The position numbers and the translations under genes were made by a program. Positions 18,585 through 27,908 of a stretch of 64,000 nucleotides of DNA are shown here, piece after piece. Each line of letters opens with the position of its first letter. Position 1 is the stretch's first letter. The notes below the pieces were generated by a model, which was not told the DNA's origin, did not search any database, and saw nothing but the letters and a program-made list of their open reading frames with translations. Origin of the DNA: an uncultured Halieaceae bacterium (GTDB lineage: Bacteria > Pseudomonadota > Gammaproteobacteria > Pseudomonadales > Halieaceae); NCBI GenBank assembly GCA_938074045.1, contig CALJGI010000031.1, positions 62,001-126,000 of the forward strand. Reading direction: 5' to 3'.

Positions 18585-19478
18585 TTGGCCAGAAAACTCC
18601 CACCTCTCAATGGTTTGCGTGCATTTGAATGCGCCGCCAGACACTTGAGCTTTACTAGGGCATCGGTGGAACTGAATGTGACACCTGCGGCGATCAGCCA
18701 GCAGGTCAAGAATCTGGAATCCACACTGGGCTGCGCACTGTTCACCCGTCTCACGCGCAAACTGGTATTGACCGAGGCCGGTGCCAAGCTGTTGCCCGCG
18801 ATATCCGCCGCCTTCGACGGCATATATGAAGCGGTGGCGGGCATAGACGGCAATGTCGCCAATGAGAGGCTGACTCTGCGTTTGGGGCCCTCCCTCGCAG
18901 CGCGTTGGCTGTCACCGCGTTTGCATGACTTCTGGGCTGAGCATCCCAAAATCGATCTGTGTCTGTATCACTCTAATTCACCGGTTGATTTCGGAGGTGA
19001 AGATCTCGATCTCGCTATCACCTATGGTCGCGGAGATTGGCCTGGCGTTGTGGCAGAGCGATTGCTGGAAATCGACTATTTCCCAATTTGCAGTCCCAAG
19101 CTGGTGGGGCATGAGCCCGCCACGCCTGATTTGACGTTATTGCTGAATCAAACGCTGCTGCACGATGCCAGCTACAGCGACTGGGAGGAGTGGCTGATCG
19201 CTGCTGGTATGCCACAGGTAAATGCCAGGCGCGGTGTCATTATTGACGATACCAATGTACTGATTCAGGCCGCCCTTGATGGCCAGGGGGTGGCATTGGG
19301 GTCCCGACTTTTTGTGGAGGAGCATCTACAGAGCGGACGTCTGGTGCAACCCTTTGATCTCAGTCTGGTGACAGATCGGGCATTTTATGTGGTCTGTCCG
19401 AAGTCACATATGCAACGTCCGGTTGTGCAGAAATTCCGCCACTGGTTGCTGAGCCAGGGACGGGAGAGTGATGCCTGA
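18585..19478 (+). CDS. LysR family regulator, GcvA-like
   Basis: A 297-residue LysR-type regulator. The N terminus LPPLNGLRAFECAARHLSFT and the helix-turn-helix TPAAISQQVKNLE are the GcvA signature (glycine-cleavage activator group). The C-terminal part is the periplasmic-binding-like effector domain. The start is a TTG at 18585; no in-frame ATG exists upstream, and family alignment requires the residues encoded from this codon. It is divergent from the MttB/DMGDH operon, whose final product may be glycine, so control of that operon by this regulator is likely but inferred. Confidence 0.88.
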   Translation: MARKLPPLNGLRAFECAARHLSFTRASVELNVTPAAISQQVKNLESTLGCALFTRLTRKLVLTEAGAKLLPAISAAFDGIYEAVAGIDGNVANERLTLRLGPSLAARWLSPRLHDFWAEHPKIDLCLYHSNSPVDFGGEDLDLAITYGRGDWPGVVAERLLEIDYFPICSPKLVGHEPATPDLTLLLNQTLLHDASYSDWEEWLIAAGMPQVNARRGVIIDDTNVLIQAALDGQGVALGSRLFVEEHLQSGRLVQPFDLSLVTDRAFYVVCPKSHMQRPVVQKFRHWLLSQGRESDA

Positions 19479-19545
19479 TTATGCGTGCCGGGTGGAGTCG
19501 GCTATAGTAACCAGCGATTTTTTCACGAAATAGAGCGTTTGCAGG

Positions 19546-19734
19546 ATGATGAAAAATATTGTGCCGGCCGTGGCCGGAATGTTGTTAGCGGGCGCTGTTC
19601 AGGCCAGCCCCGTCAGTTGTGAAGATCTCATTGATATGGCAGATGTGCTGGATGAGGTTGCCGAGGGATTCGTCGTGGCGATGGACAACATCATCGATGC
19701 GATGGATCGACTCTATTACAGAGATTGCGAGTAA
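19546..19734 (+). CDS. small exported protein of unknown function
   Basis: A 62-residue protein with a signal peptide (hydrophobic residues 6-20, cleavage after VQA) and a mature part of about 40 residues that is acidic, helical and carries two cysteines (SCED and the final DCE) that could form a disulphide. ATG ATG at 19546 follows AGG closely. It ends seven bases before the beta-lactamase-like lipoprotein gene on the same strand, so the two may be cotranscribed. No family is recognised and it might be a chance frame. Confidence 0.5.
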   Translation: MMKNIVPAVAGMLLAGAVQASPVSCEDLIDMADVLDEVAEGFVVAMDNIIDAMDRLYYRDCE

Positions 19735-19741
19735 ATCATCC

Positions 19742-21043
19742 GTGAAGTTCGTTTTGTGCCGTGGCATGGCCGGGGCCATCTTGTTGGCGGGACTGGTAGC
19801 GTGCAGCGGGAAATCGCTGGAGCCGGGTGTGCCAGCAGTGGGCAGCGATGCAATAGTTGATACTGACACGGCTGCGCGACAACTATCCTGGTGGAGTCGC
19901 GTCGCCATAGATGCCTTGATGCGATTCGATGTGTGGCGAGGATCCCGTTCGGGTTACGTGGCGTTGTTTGCACTTGACGGACACGCTGTGTACGCCAATA
20001 CCGCCGGCTGGGCGGATCTAGAACAGAAACGCCCCATGACGCTGGACACGCGTATGCGTTTTGCGTCCATGACCAAACCGTTGACAGCCGTCGCGGCGAT
20101 GATACTAGTGGAGAGGGAGCAGCTATCACTGGATGATCCGGTCGCGCGATATATCCCAGCTTTCGCCGGCGCTCGGGTTGCTGTGGATCACTCGCCTGCG
20201 GCGGACGGGCATTACCGCACCACCGCTGCTGATCCACTGCTGGTCCGTCACTTGATCACATTTGCCTCCGGTATCGGACCCGGTCGGGAAGCACCCGGCA
20301 GTGAAAGTGAACTTTGGCGTGCCTGGATGCACGCTGATCCGCGGCAGGCAGACGCCAGCAGCCTGGATGAGGCCACGGCACAAATCGCTACGTTGCCACT
20401 GTTTGAGCAGCCGGGAACCCGCTGGCGCTATGGCTGGTCGGCGGATGTATTAGCCCGGGTAGTCGAAGTGGCCAGCGGTCAATCTTTTAGTCAGTTTCTG
20501 CAACGCGAGATTTTCGACCCCCTGGGTATGGTGGATACATCATTTCTGCCACCCGCGGATCGACGCCATGAGCTGGCGACGGTATATATCACCGGTCCGG
20601 ATGGGGAGTTGATTCCCATCATCCCGGATAGCGATACTGACTATGCCGAGGGAGGCAGTGGTTTGATTTCCACCGCCCGGGACTATTTGCGGTTTGCGCT
20701 GATGTTGTGGAACGGCGGTGAGTATCTGGGTGCCCGTGTGCTCAACATCGCCACAGTGGCAGAAATGAGGAGTTTGCATGTGTCCTCCGGCGTGTTGAAA
20801 ACCGATGGTATTGACGGTGTCGGGTGGGGTCTGGGCATGGCCGTTGTGGCGGATAGCGAGGCATCCCTGACACCGGATCGGGATGGGGATTTCTGGTGGA
20901 GCGGTTATCTGGGCACGACGTTTACCATCAGCCCGGAGGCCGGATTGGTCGGTGTTGTCCTTACCCAGCACGATCCAGGTCCCGCGGCTGAGCAACCAAC
21001 CGTGCTCTACATTATTCAAGCACTCGCCTTTGCTGGATTGTGA
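19742..21043 (+). CDS. serine beta-lactamase-like hydrolase, lipoprotein
   Basis: A class C beta-lactamase/DD-peptidase-fold hydrolase of about 433 residues. SMTK near residue 102 gives the SxxK catalytic motif, YGWSAD near residue 230 the Tyr motif, and a GYLGTTF segment near residue 390 sits where the third motif lies. The N terminus carries a lipobox (LVAC) after a hydrophobic segment, which fixes the start at GTG 19742; a longer open frame reaching 19619 is not likely coding. Such proteins include esterases and peptidases as well as true lactamases, so the substrate is open. Confidence 0.8.
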   Translation: MKFVLCRGMAGAILLAGLVACSGKSLEPGVPAVGSDAIVDTDTAARQLSWWSRVAIDALMRFDVWRGSRSGYVALFALDGHAVYANTAGWADLEQKRPMTLDTRMRFASMTKPLTAVAAMILVEREQLSLDDPVARYIPAFAGARVAVDHSPAADGHYRTTAADPLLVRHLITFASGIGPGREAPGSESELWRAWMHADPRQADASSLDEATAQIATLPLFEQPGTRWRYGWSADVLARVVEVASGQSFSQFLQREIFDPLGMVDTSFLPPADRRHELATVYITGPDGELIPIIPDSDTDYAEGGSGLISTARDYLRFALMLWNGGEYLGARVLNIATVAEMRSLHVSSGVLKTDGIDGVGWGLGMAVVADSEASLTPDRDGDFWWSGYLGTTFTISPEAGLVGVVLTQHDPGPAAEQPTVLYIIQALAFAGL

Positions 21044-21088
21044 TGTACTGTTGCATCCGGGCGTATTTCATATCATTGAGGAAACACT

Positions 21089-22315
21089 ATGACAGGTCAG
21101 GACAGGGAATTTGAAATAATTTTGTGGGGGGCTACCGGGTTTACCGGCAAGCTGGTAGCGGACTATCTGGTGCACCAATACGGGCAGGGCGATGTCAAAT
21201 GGGCGCTGGCCGGTCGCAGTCAGGCGAAGCTGGAACAGTTGCGCGATGAGCTGGGCGTAGATGAGCTGCCTATTGTGACGGCGGATTCTGAAGACTGGCA
21301 GTCCATGTCGACCTTGGCTAGTCGCAGCAAGGTTATTTGTACCACCGTCGGACCGTACGCTCTTTATGGGACTCCACTGGTATCTGCCTGCGCGGAACAG
21401 GGCACGCACTACTGTGATCTGACGGGTGAGGTACAGTGGATGCAGAGGGTTATATCGCAGTACCAGAGCCACGCAGCGGCCAGCGGTGCGCGTATTGTAC
21501 ATACCTGTGGTTTTGACAGCATCCCGTCGGACCTGGGTGTCTGGTTTTTACAGCAGGAAATGTTGGCGCGGTACGGCGTTTATGCCAGCGAGGTTAAATA
21601 CCGGGTCGGTAAGACCCGCGGTGGTGCCAGTGGCGGCACTATATACAGTATCCTCAATATGCTGGATGAAGCCGCTGATAACCCGGAGGTTCGGCGTGTG
21701 GTTGGAAATCCCTATGCCCTGTATCCAGACGGAGTGGAGCCGGGGCTGGATGGGGGCGACCAGGCCAATGTCCGCTACGACAAGGACTTCGCCAGCTGGA
21801 CTGCGCCCTTTGTCATGGCGGCCATCAATACCCGGGTGGTGCGCCGCAGCAACGCGCTGCTGGATTTCCCCTGGGGTAAATCGTTTCGCTACGATGAAAG
21901 TGTGTTGTGTGGTGGGGGCGTCTCTGGTTGGGGTAAAGCTTCAGGCGCAGCGCTGGCATCGGGGGCTGGAATGGGTTTGCTGGGATTTCCTCCGACACGG
22001 CGATTGCTCGCCAAACGATTGCCGCAACCGGGTAGTGGCCCAACCCGCGAACAGCGGGAGAACGGGTACTATGAAATTTTTCTCCACGGCTGTCACCCGG
22101 ATCATCCCGATGCTGAAGTCCGCGTGCGTGTCTATGGTGACCGTGACCCTGGCTACGGGTCGACATCGAAGATGCTGGCTGAGTCCGCGCTCTGTCTCGC
22201 GCGAGATGAGCTGGCTGTGGATGGTGGTTTCTGGACGCCGGCTTCGGCAATGGCAGAACCCCTGTTGGCTCGCCTGCAGGCAAGTGCAGGTCTTACCTTC
22301 GAGGTGTTGGATTAA
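21089..22315 (+). CDS. saccharopine dehydrogenase-like NAD(P)-binding reductase
   Basis: A 408-residue protein with an N-terminal Rossmann fold (WGATGFTGKLVADYL at about residue 12), ALAGRS, and GPYALYGTPLVSACAEQGTHYCDLTGE, typical of the saccharopine dehydrogenase-like family that includes trans-acting enoyl reductases of lipid synthesis in mycobacteria. HTCGFDSIPSDLG near residue 138 is another family signature. ATG 21089 follows GAGGAAACACT. It is 45 bases after the beta-lactamase-like gene. The true substrate, possibly a lipid or polyketide precursor, is unknown. Confidence 0.82.
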   Translation: MTGQDREFEIILWGATGFTGKLVADYLVHQYGQGDVKWALAGRSQAKLEQLRDELGVDELPIVTADSEDWQSMSTLASRSKVICTTVGPYALYGTPLVSACAEQGTHYCDLTGEVQWMQRVISQYQSHAAASGARIVHTCGFDSIPSDLGVWFLQQEMLARYGVYASEVKYRVGKTRGGASGGTIYSILNMLDEAADNPEVRRVVGNPYALYPDGVEPGLDGGDQANVRYDKDFASWTAPFVMAAINTRVVRRSNALLDFPWGKSFRYDESVLCGGGVSGWGKASGAALASGAGMGLLGFPPTRRLLAKRLPQPGSGPTREQRENGYYEIFLHGCHPDHPDAEVRVRVYGDRDPGYGSTSKMLAESALCLARDELAVDGGFWTPASAMAEPLLARLQASAGLTFEVLD

Positions 22316-22361
22316 GGAGTTGCTAGAGGGTACTTGTGTTAACTCACCCGTGCTTTCTGAC

Positions 22362-23993
22362 TCAGAAATAGTCTGGACGCCTTAGCAGCACCAGGGGTAT
22401 TTCAGGTTCTCCGGAGTTGCCGATTGCCTGCTCCGCGTCCCGTCTGAAGAACACGGCAAGTCCCGCGATGGGACGGCGCGCATAGGAGGGCAGGTAAAGG
22501 CGCTCCAGCGCGTACCTTCTTTTGAATTCAGGATCGGAAAACAGCGTTGCTTCGGTAATGCTGTAAAAATCGTTGTTGCGTAATCCAGACGCATATTCAC
22601 CCGCCACCAGCTGAGGCATATGACCCAGGCGGAGAATGACCCCATCAACACCGCGGCGATGCAGGTCTTGTCCGATTACAATTTTTTCCAGCAGACCGCC
22701 AGGGCGTCGACCAATCTCGCGATCGGTGAGCCCGGCCAGGTCAAAAATATCGAATCCGCCATAGTAACCATAGGCGCCGATATCGACGAGTGCCAGGTGC
22801 TGAATGTTGGCGTCCATCAGCCATAGACGTACCTCTTCCGCTTCTCTTTTGACGGATACCAGCGCGGCGTCGGTGGCCCTGGTTTCTCGCTCCAGCACCT
22901 GGTAGTTGGCCCACCCCAGAGCCAGGGTTATTAGCAGTGCCAGGGCCAGTGATTTATTGGTGTCAGCGACCTTCAGTCGATGTAATAGTCCGCAGGCAGC
23001 CAACGCCAGAAGTGCCTGGCCGGGCAGGAGGAAGCGTCCCAGTGGCATCCAGTCGCCACCCTCCAGATAGACAGCCAGCATCCAGCTGATAGCGGCGCTA
23101 GCGTAGAAACGATGCCGCGGCGCTCCGGTGGCCGCACCCAGACCCCCGAGTACAAGCCATGGAGCGAACCACCAGGAAGTGACAGCGCTTGCGATGTAGT
23201 CCAGGGCTGTCCCGGACTGTGCTGATTTGGCGTAGTAGGTGTTGGGAAGCCAATCTGAGAAAATGATTTGCCGCCACAGCAGTAGCGCGATGAGGCTTAC
23301 TATCAGAGCTGCGCCCGCGGCTACAATCATGCGTCGATGAGCGGGGCTGTGCTGTGACCAAAACCACGCCAACCCCAGTATCACCAGCAGCCATGGCGCC
23401 TCGGGACGCGTCCATCCCGCAATGGCAGCCGCAGAACACAAAATTATCAGCGAGGTACGTGGCTGATCACGGTGTTCCCCCGGTGCTACACAGAGAGTCA
23501 CCAGCATGCATATGGCAGCGAAAAACACTGTCTCCAATCCCGTTGCCGCGTAATAAACTGCACTTGGGATTGTCCAGAGTAGTACCGCTGCCATCGCCGC
23601 CTCTGACCGGGGAAGGGTGACAGCAGCTCTGCAAGCGGGCAGCAGTCCCATTACCAGATAGCTGAGGAGACCGAGGATTGGACCGGTCCAATGGATGTTC
23701 TCAGCTCCCGCTAGCCAGCCGATGGCAGTTGCGCAAAACATCCAGATCGGGCTACTGAAGCCTTCAGTTGCCGATGCGCCGACATTGAAGGTAAAACCTG
23801 CGTCCAGCAGCAGGTGCTGAGCGTAACGATAGGTTATGAAGGCATCGTCCAGATGAAAGGGATACAATTCCAGGCACAGGGCAAGACCGAGAGTGAGTGC
23901 GACCCAGCGCAGGGCAAGTAAGGCCTCCGGCGTTGCCAACTGCCGGGATATGGCGGGCTGCTTCTGGTCGTCTTTCAAGAGGTTGATACTCAA
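22362..23993 (-). CDS. polytopic membrane glycosyltransferase-like protein (GT-C type)
   Basis: A 543-residue protein with about ten to twelve hydrophobic helices. Near residues 48-80 it has LDDAFITYRYAQHLL, then FNVGASATEGFSSPIWM, the conserved loop of a GT-C-like group that includes mycobacterial arabinosyltransferases; the two acidic residues DD are the likely catalytic site in that group. The C-terminal 150 residues form a soluble domain with a DIGAYGYYGG motif. It would use a polyprenyl-phosphate sugar in the periplasm. The acceptor is unknown. It stands alone, convergent with the saccharopine-dehydrogenase-like gene. Confidence 0.72.
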   Translation of the reverse strand: MSINLLKDDQKQPAISRQLATPEALLALRWVALTLGLALCLELYPFHLDDAFITYRYAQHLLLDAGFTFNVGASATEGFSSPIWMFCATAIGWLAGAENIHWTGPILGLLSYLVMGLLPACRAAVTLPRSEAAMAAVLLWTIPSAVYYAATGLETVFFAAICMLVTLCVAPGEHRDQPRTSLIILCSAAAIAGWTRPEAPWLLVILGLAWFWSQHSPAHRRMIVAAGAALIVSLIALLLWRQIIFSDWLPNTYYAKSAQSGTALDYIASAVTSWWFAPWLVLGGLGAATGAPRHRFYASAAISWMLAVYLEGGDWMPLGRFLLPGQALLALAACGLLHRLKVADTNKSLALALLITLALGWANYQVLERETRATDAALVSVKREAEEVRLWLMDANIQHLALVDIGAYGYYGGFDIFDLAGLTDREIGRRPGGLLEKIVIGQDLHRRGVDGVILRLGHMPQLVAGEYASGLRNNDFYSITEATLFSDPEFKRRYALERLYLPSYARRPIAGLAVFFRRDAEQAIGNSGEPEIPLVLLRRPDYF

Positions 23994-24132
23994 TTCCTCG
24001 TCGGTTACCGCATGGCACGGTGGGCAGCTTGAGGTGGTTTACATTGTGCCCTTTACATGGAACGCTGTGCAAACCACCGGGCGGTTACTGGATCAACCAT
24101 TGTTTTCTCACAAGAGCGCATCCGGCGCATCC

Positions 24133-24594
24133 ATGTCGAGGTGTAAACGCTACCGCTATGCCTTGTGGCGATGCTGGGATGAAACGCGACCAACCATTCT
24201 GTTCATTGGACTGAACCCCTCCACCGCAGACGCCGACAGAGATGACCCCACCAGCCGACGCTGCATTAACTTTGCGCGGGATTGGGGCTATGGGCGTCTT
24301 GTTATTGCCAATCTTTTCGCACTGCGAGCGACTCAGCCGGAAAAATTGCGGGAAGACGAACACCCGGTGGGACCTCGCAATGATCACTGGTTGCGCCGTC
24401 TGGCAGCGGAATCTGATCTGGTGGTGGCGGCCTGGGGTAATGACGGCAGCTTGTTACAGCGATCGCAGCGGGTACGGAACATGATACCGGGGATGCACTG
24501 TCTGGCGATCAATCGCAGTGGCGAGCCGGCACACCCACTGTATCAGCCAGGCAGTGCCTGGCCCCTGCTGTTGGAGCCGCTCAGCGCGTTTTAG
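24133..24594 (+). CDS. DUF1643 family protein
   Basis: A protein of about 153 residues with DUF1643 features: [10 protein letters not shown], then [37 protein letters not shown] and HPLYQ near the end. The family is widespread, often single-gene, without a proven function. I chose ATG 24133; a TTG at 24100 would add eleven residues, and family alignments usually start shortly before the YRYRLW motif. The stop overlaps the convergent thymidine kinase gene by four bases. Confidence 0.78.
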   Translation: MSRCKRYRYALWRCWDETRPTILFIGLNPSTADADRDDPTSRRCINFARDWGYGRLVIANLFALRATQPEKLREDEHPVGPRNDHWLRRLAAESDLVVAAWGNDGSLLQRSQRVRNMIPGMHCLAINRSGEPAHPLYQPGSAWPLLLEPLSAF

Positions 24595-25172
24595 CTAGTC
24601 CAGACGCGCTCGCTGAAATGGCGCCGACACATTGACTCGTATTTCTCGTTGCCACCAACATCGACCTGTGCTCCGGTGGTGACCGGATTTCCAGCGTCAT
24701 CGGATCTGACCACGAAACTGGCCTTGCGACCGCAATAACAGACGGTTTTCAGTTCCACTAACTTATCGCTCCAGGCGAGCAGGTGATGACTACCCTCGAA
24801 GGTTTCCCCCAGAAAGTCGGTGCGAAGACCGTAGGCCAGTACAGGGATATCCAGCGTATCGACAATGACTGTTAGCTGTTTCACCTGTTCACGGGTCAGG
24901 AACTGGGCCTCATCGACTAGGATACAGTCGATACCCCGGTTTGCCAGCAGCTCCCGGGTCTCGGCCAGAAGATCTGATTCTGTGTCAAACAGGTGCGCCT
25001 CCGACTTCAAACCGATCCGTGAGGCTACCTGGCCTTCGCCGTAGCGATTGTCCAGTTTTGCGGTAAATATCTCGGTGTTCATACCGCGCTCGGCGTAGTT
25101 GTAGGCACTTTGCAGCAGCGAGGTGGATTTGCCTGCGTTCATGGCGGCGTAGTAAAAGTAGAGTTGGGCCAT
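24591..25172 (-). CDS. tdk: thymidine kinase
   Basis: A type II thymidine kinase of about 193 residues: P-loop AAMNAGKST, the Walker-B-like LVDEAQFL (DEAQF), and a zinc finger formed by CYCGRKA and the late MCRRHF. It phosphorylates thymidine and deoxyuridine with ATP. The ATG at 25172 gives the family-standard start MAQLYFYY; an upstream in-frame ATG at 25211 would add 13 residues. It lies divergent from deoA, so it stands at the edge of the nucleoside island, though salvage by Tdk and breakdown by DeoA compete for the same substrate. Confidence 0.95.
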   Translation of the reverse strand: MAQLYFYYAAMNAGKSTSLLQSAYNYAERGMNTEIFTAKLDNRYGEGQVASRIGLKSEAHLFDTESDLLAETRELLANRGIDCILVDEAQFLTREQVKQLTVIVDTLDIPVLAYGLRTDFLGETFEGSHHLLAWSDKLVELKTVCYCGRKASFVVRSDDAGNPVTTGAQVDVGGNEKYESMCRRHFSERVWTS

Positions 25173-25303
25173 GGCGTTATGGATGTCTCCCGTAAATTTT
25201 TCAGGGCTCATGTGCGGTTATATGGGCCAACTCAGGGTTGCGATATGCCTGCCTGAACGAGCCCTGGGGTTGCTGTTAGCATCATATCACGGGTTGATAA
25301 AAG

Positions 25304-25332
25304 TTGACTAAATGGACAGGATATTTCATAAT
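25304..25332 (+). promoter_or_regulatory. deoA promoter with overlapping RutR-like operator
   Basis: TTGACT at 25304-25309 and CATAAT at 25327-25332 are separated by exactly 17 bases, a good sigma-70 promoter. The 16 bases 25304-25319 (TTGACTAAATGGACAG) match 11 of the 14 defined positions of the E. coli RutR consensus TTGACCAnnTGGTCAA and cover the -35 box, where a bound repressor would block RNA polymerase. The predicted transcript would have a leader of about 110 bases before deoA, in which I see no riboswitch. Confidence 0.6.
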
Positions 25333-25451
25333 TTCGCGTCTATTTTCGGCGGCTGCTGTATCCGGATGAGGTGCGTGGTAGTGGCCTGGGAAGTCTCCGT
25401 CCGGGCGGTTCACCGCTCCGGTGCACTCTGCCTCAGCGGGTATTGGTAGCC

Positions 25452-26777
25452 ATGCTTGTCCAGGATTTAATCAGAAAAAAGCGCGATGGCGCGGCCCTTA
25501 GCGAAAGCGAAATACAGTTTCTTGCCGCTGGTATTGCCGACGGTAGTCTTTCTGAGGGACAGGTGGCGAGTTTTGCCATGGCGGTTTTCTTTCGCGGAAT
25601 GGGCGGTGCTGAATGCGCGACGCTAACCCGAGCCATGCGCGACTCCGGCGATGTCATTGAGTGGGCGTCCCTCAATTTGCCGGGGCCGGTGGTCGACAAG
25701 CATTCTACCGGTGGGGTGGGGGATAAGGTCAGCATTATGCTGGCTCCCATGTTGGCTGCCTGCGGCGCCTATGTGCCCATGATATCCGGCCGCGGTCTGG
25801 GCCACACCGGCGGAACCCTCGATAAACTGGATAGTATCCCGGGATATGAATCGCAACCGGACATTGCACGGCTGCGTACCGTTGTTCGCGACGTCGGCTG
25901 TGCCATTGTTGGGCAGACCCGTGAACTAGCTCCTGCGGACAAACGCTTTTACGCCATCAGGGACGTAACCGGGACAGTGGAGTCTATCCCGCTTATTACC
26001 GCTTCAATCCTCTCCAAGAAGCTCTCGGCCGGTCTGGATGCCCTGGTGATGGACATCAAGTGCGGCAGCGGTGCCTTCGCTGATAATCCGGTTATGGCCG
26101 GGGAGTTGGCGCAGAGTATTCTGGCGGTTGGTGAGGAATTGGGGCTGCCCACGACGGCGTTGATAACAGATATGACCCAGGTGCTGGGCAGGTCTGCAGG
26201 AAATTCCCTGGAAATTCTGGAATCACTGAATTATCTACGTGGCGACAACGTGGATCCGCGCCTGCATACGGTGGTCACTGAACTGGGAGCTGCATTATTG
26301 CGTCTGGCCGGATTGGTGGAGACTGAGGAAGAGGGCAGGACCAGGCTTCAAAAGGGTCTGGAAAGTGGTGCGGCCCTGGAAATATTAGGGCGCATGATCA
26401 CTGCGCTGGGAGGGCCGGCAGATTTTGTGGATAAGCCGGAAAATTACATGCCCCCGGCACAGGTGATCGTACCCGTGTATCCAGAATCGGCAGGAATTGT
26501 GAATCGCATTGACGTGCGTGCAGTGGGCAACGCCGTAGTTGAACTGGGTGGTGGTCGCCGATTGGTGACGGACGAACTAGACTTCAGGGTAGGGTTTGAC
26601 AATGTCGCCGAGCCAGGACAAAGCGTTGACCGGGAAACACCGCTCGCCATTCTGCATGCGGCGAGCGAGGTAGCGGCGGTACGAGCCAGTGAGCAGCTGC
26701 GGGCTGCATTTTCACTCGCGGATCAGGGCAGTGCCGCCGAGGTTATACTCGAGCGGGTGACTGCATTCCCGGATTGA
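25452..26777 (+). CDS. deoA: thymidine phosphorylase
   Basis: A 441-residue DeoA: MLVQDLIRKKRDG at the start, KHSTGGVGDKVS (phosphate-binding loop of the family), GRGLGHTGGTLDKLDS, and the C-terminal pyrimidine-nucleoside-phosphorylase domain. It cleaves thymidine and deoxyuridine to base plus 2-deoxyribose-1-phosphate. The ATG at 25452 matches the family start; an upstream GTG-type frame from 25371 is not needed. It is the first gene of deoA-deoC-aldehyde dehydrogenase-nupC, all on the + strand with short gaps. Confidence 0.95.
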   Translation: MLVQDLIRKKRDGAALSESEIQFLAAGIADGSLSEGQVASFAMAVFFRGMGGAECATLTRAMRDSGDVIEWASLNLPGPVVDKHSTGGVGDKVSIMLAPMLAACGAYVPMISGRGLGHTGGTLDKLDSIPGYESQPDIARLRTVVRDVGCAIVGQTRELAPADKRFYAIRDVTGTVESIPLITASILSKKLSAGLDALVMDIKCGSGAFADNPVMAGELAQSILAVGEELGLPTTALITDMTQVLGRSAGNSLEILESLNYLRGDNVDPRLHTVVTELGAALLRLAGLVETEEEGRTRLQKGLESGAALEILGRMITALGGPADFVDKPENYMPPAQVIVPVYPESAGIVNRIDVRAVGNAVVELGGGRRLVTDELDFRVGFDNVAEPGQSVDRETPLAILHAASEVAAVRASEQLRAAFSLADQGSAAEVILERVTAFPD

Positions 26778-26847
26778 GGCGTTATATGTCGCTACTGTTG
26801 TGGGCCTGAATGGCCGCAATAGCAAAAATATTAAAAAGGTGAGAGCG

Positions 26848-27888
26848 ATGAACATAGAAAGTACGGCGACGAAGCGATCCCCAGTCGTCATGGCCGCGGC
26901 CCCAACGGTTCCGGAGTCAGTCAGCACTTTGGCTGAGGATCATATGTTGAATCCCGGGACTCCGTTGCATCTGGATTGGCTGGATACGATTCGAATCAAT
27001 CAGAGCGCCGTGGAACGGCGAACAGAGTCGCTCAAGGCCAGACGTTCTCTCAAGAAGGCCTGGCAGGCTGCCTGGCTGCTTAAGGCGGTCTCCTGTATTG
27101 ATCTCACAACCCTGCATGGCGATGACACTCCTGGTCGCGTCAGACGCTTATGCGCCAAGGCATTGCAACCGGTGCGCCGCGATATTCTGGTCGATCTGGG
27201 CTTAGCGGATATGAAGCTCACCACGGGTGCTGTGTGCGTTTATCATTCCATGGTCGAAACTGCCGTGGCCGCGCTGGAGGGGTCTGGTGTACCAGTAGCC
27301 GCCGTATCAACGGGATTTCCCGCTTGCATGTCACCACTGGACACGCGCCTGCAGGAAATCAGGGCGTCAGTCGCCGCCGGAGCCAGAGAGATCGATATTG
27401 TTGTAACCCGGCACTTCGTGTTGACGGGTAACTGGCCGGCGCTGTACGACGAGGTGTGTGCCTATCGGGAAGCCTGTGGAACCGCGCATATGAAAACCAT
27501 CATCAGCACCGGGCAGTTGGGTACGCTTAACAACGTTGCCAGAGCCTCCATGGTGTGCATGATGGCGGGGGCGGATTTTATTAAGACCTCTACCGGCATG
27601 GAAGCGGTCAACGCCACCTTACCCTTCAGTCTGGTGATGATTCGGACCTTACGCGAGTACTGCGCTGAAACCGGCGCTGTGGTGGGCTTTAAGCCAGCCG
27701 GGGGAATCAGCACCGCGAAAGATGCCCTGCAGTATCTGGTGCTGATCAAGGAAGAGTTGGGCGATGCCTGGTTGGACCCCGACCGGTTCCGCTTTGGAGC
27801 ATCCAGTTTGCTGGGTGACATTGAGCGCCAGCTTGAACACTACATCAGCGGCCAGTACTCGGCTGCCAACCGCCACCCGATGGGCTGA
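26848..27888 (+). CDS. deoC: deoxyribose-phosphate aldolase, long form
   Basis: Class I aldolase that splits 2-deoxyribose-5-phosphate to glyceraldehyde-3-phosphate and acetaldehyde. DFIKTSTGM near residue 250 contains the Schiff-base Lys and GFKPAGGI near residue 280 the second active-site Lys; CIDLTTL near residue 83 opens the barrel. At about 346 residues it is longer than E. coli DeoC (259), because of an N-terminal extension of about 70 residues, as in the longer group that includes human DERA. ATG 26848 follows AAAGGTGAGAGCG. The acetaldehyde product is probably taken by the aldehyde dehydrogenase encoded next. Confidence 0.93.
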   Translation: MNIESTATKRSPVVMAAAPTVPESVSTLAEDHMLNPGTPLHLDWLDTIRINQSAVERRTESLKARRSLKKAWQAAWLLKAVSCIDLTTLHGDDTPGRVRRLCAKALQPVRRDILVDLGLADMKLTTGAVCVYHSMVETAVAALEGSGVPVAAVSTGFPACMSPLDTRLQEIRASVAAGAREIDIVVTRHFVLTGNWPALYDEVCAYREACGTAHMKTIISTGQLGTLNNVARASMVCMMAGADFIKTSTGMEAVNATLPFSLVMIRTLREYCAETGAVVGFKPAGGISTAKDALQYLVLIKEELGDAWLDPDRFRFGASSLLGDIERQLEHYISGQYSAANRHPMG

Positions 27889-27908
27889 CTATAAAAGGAA
27901 TTCGTGCA

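Noticed and set aside
24591..26777. tdk and deoA as one transcription unit
   Set aside because: They are on opposite strands, and a good promoter for deoA lies between them.
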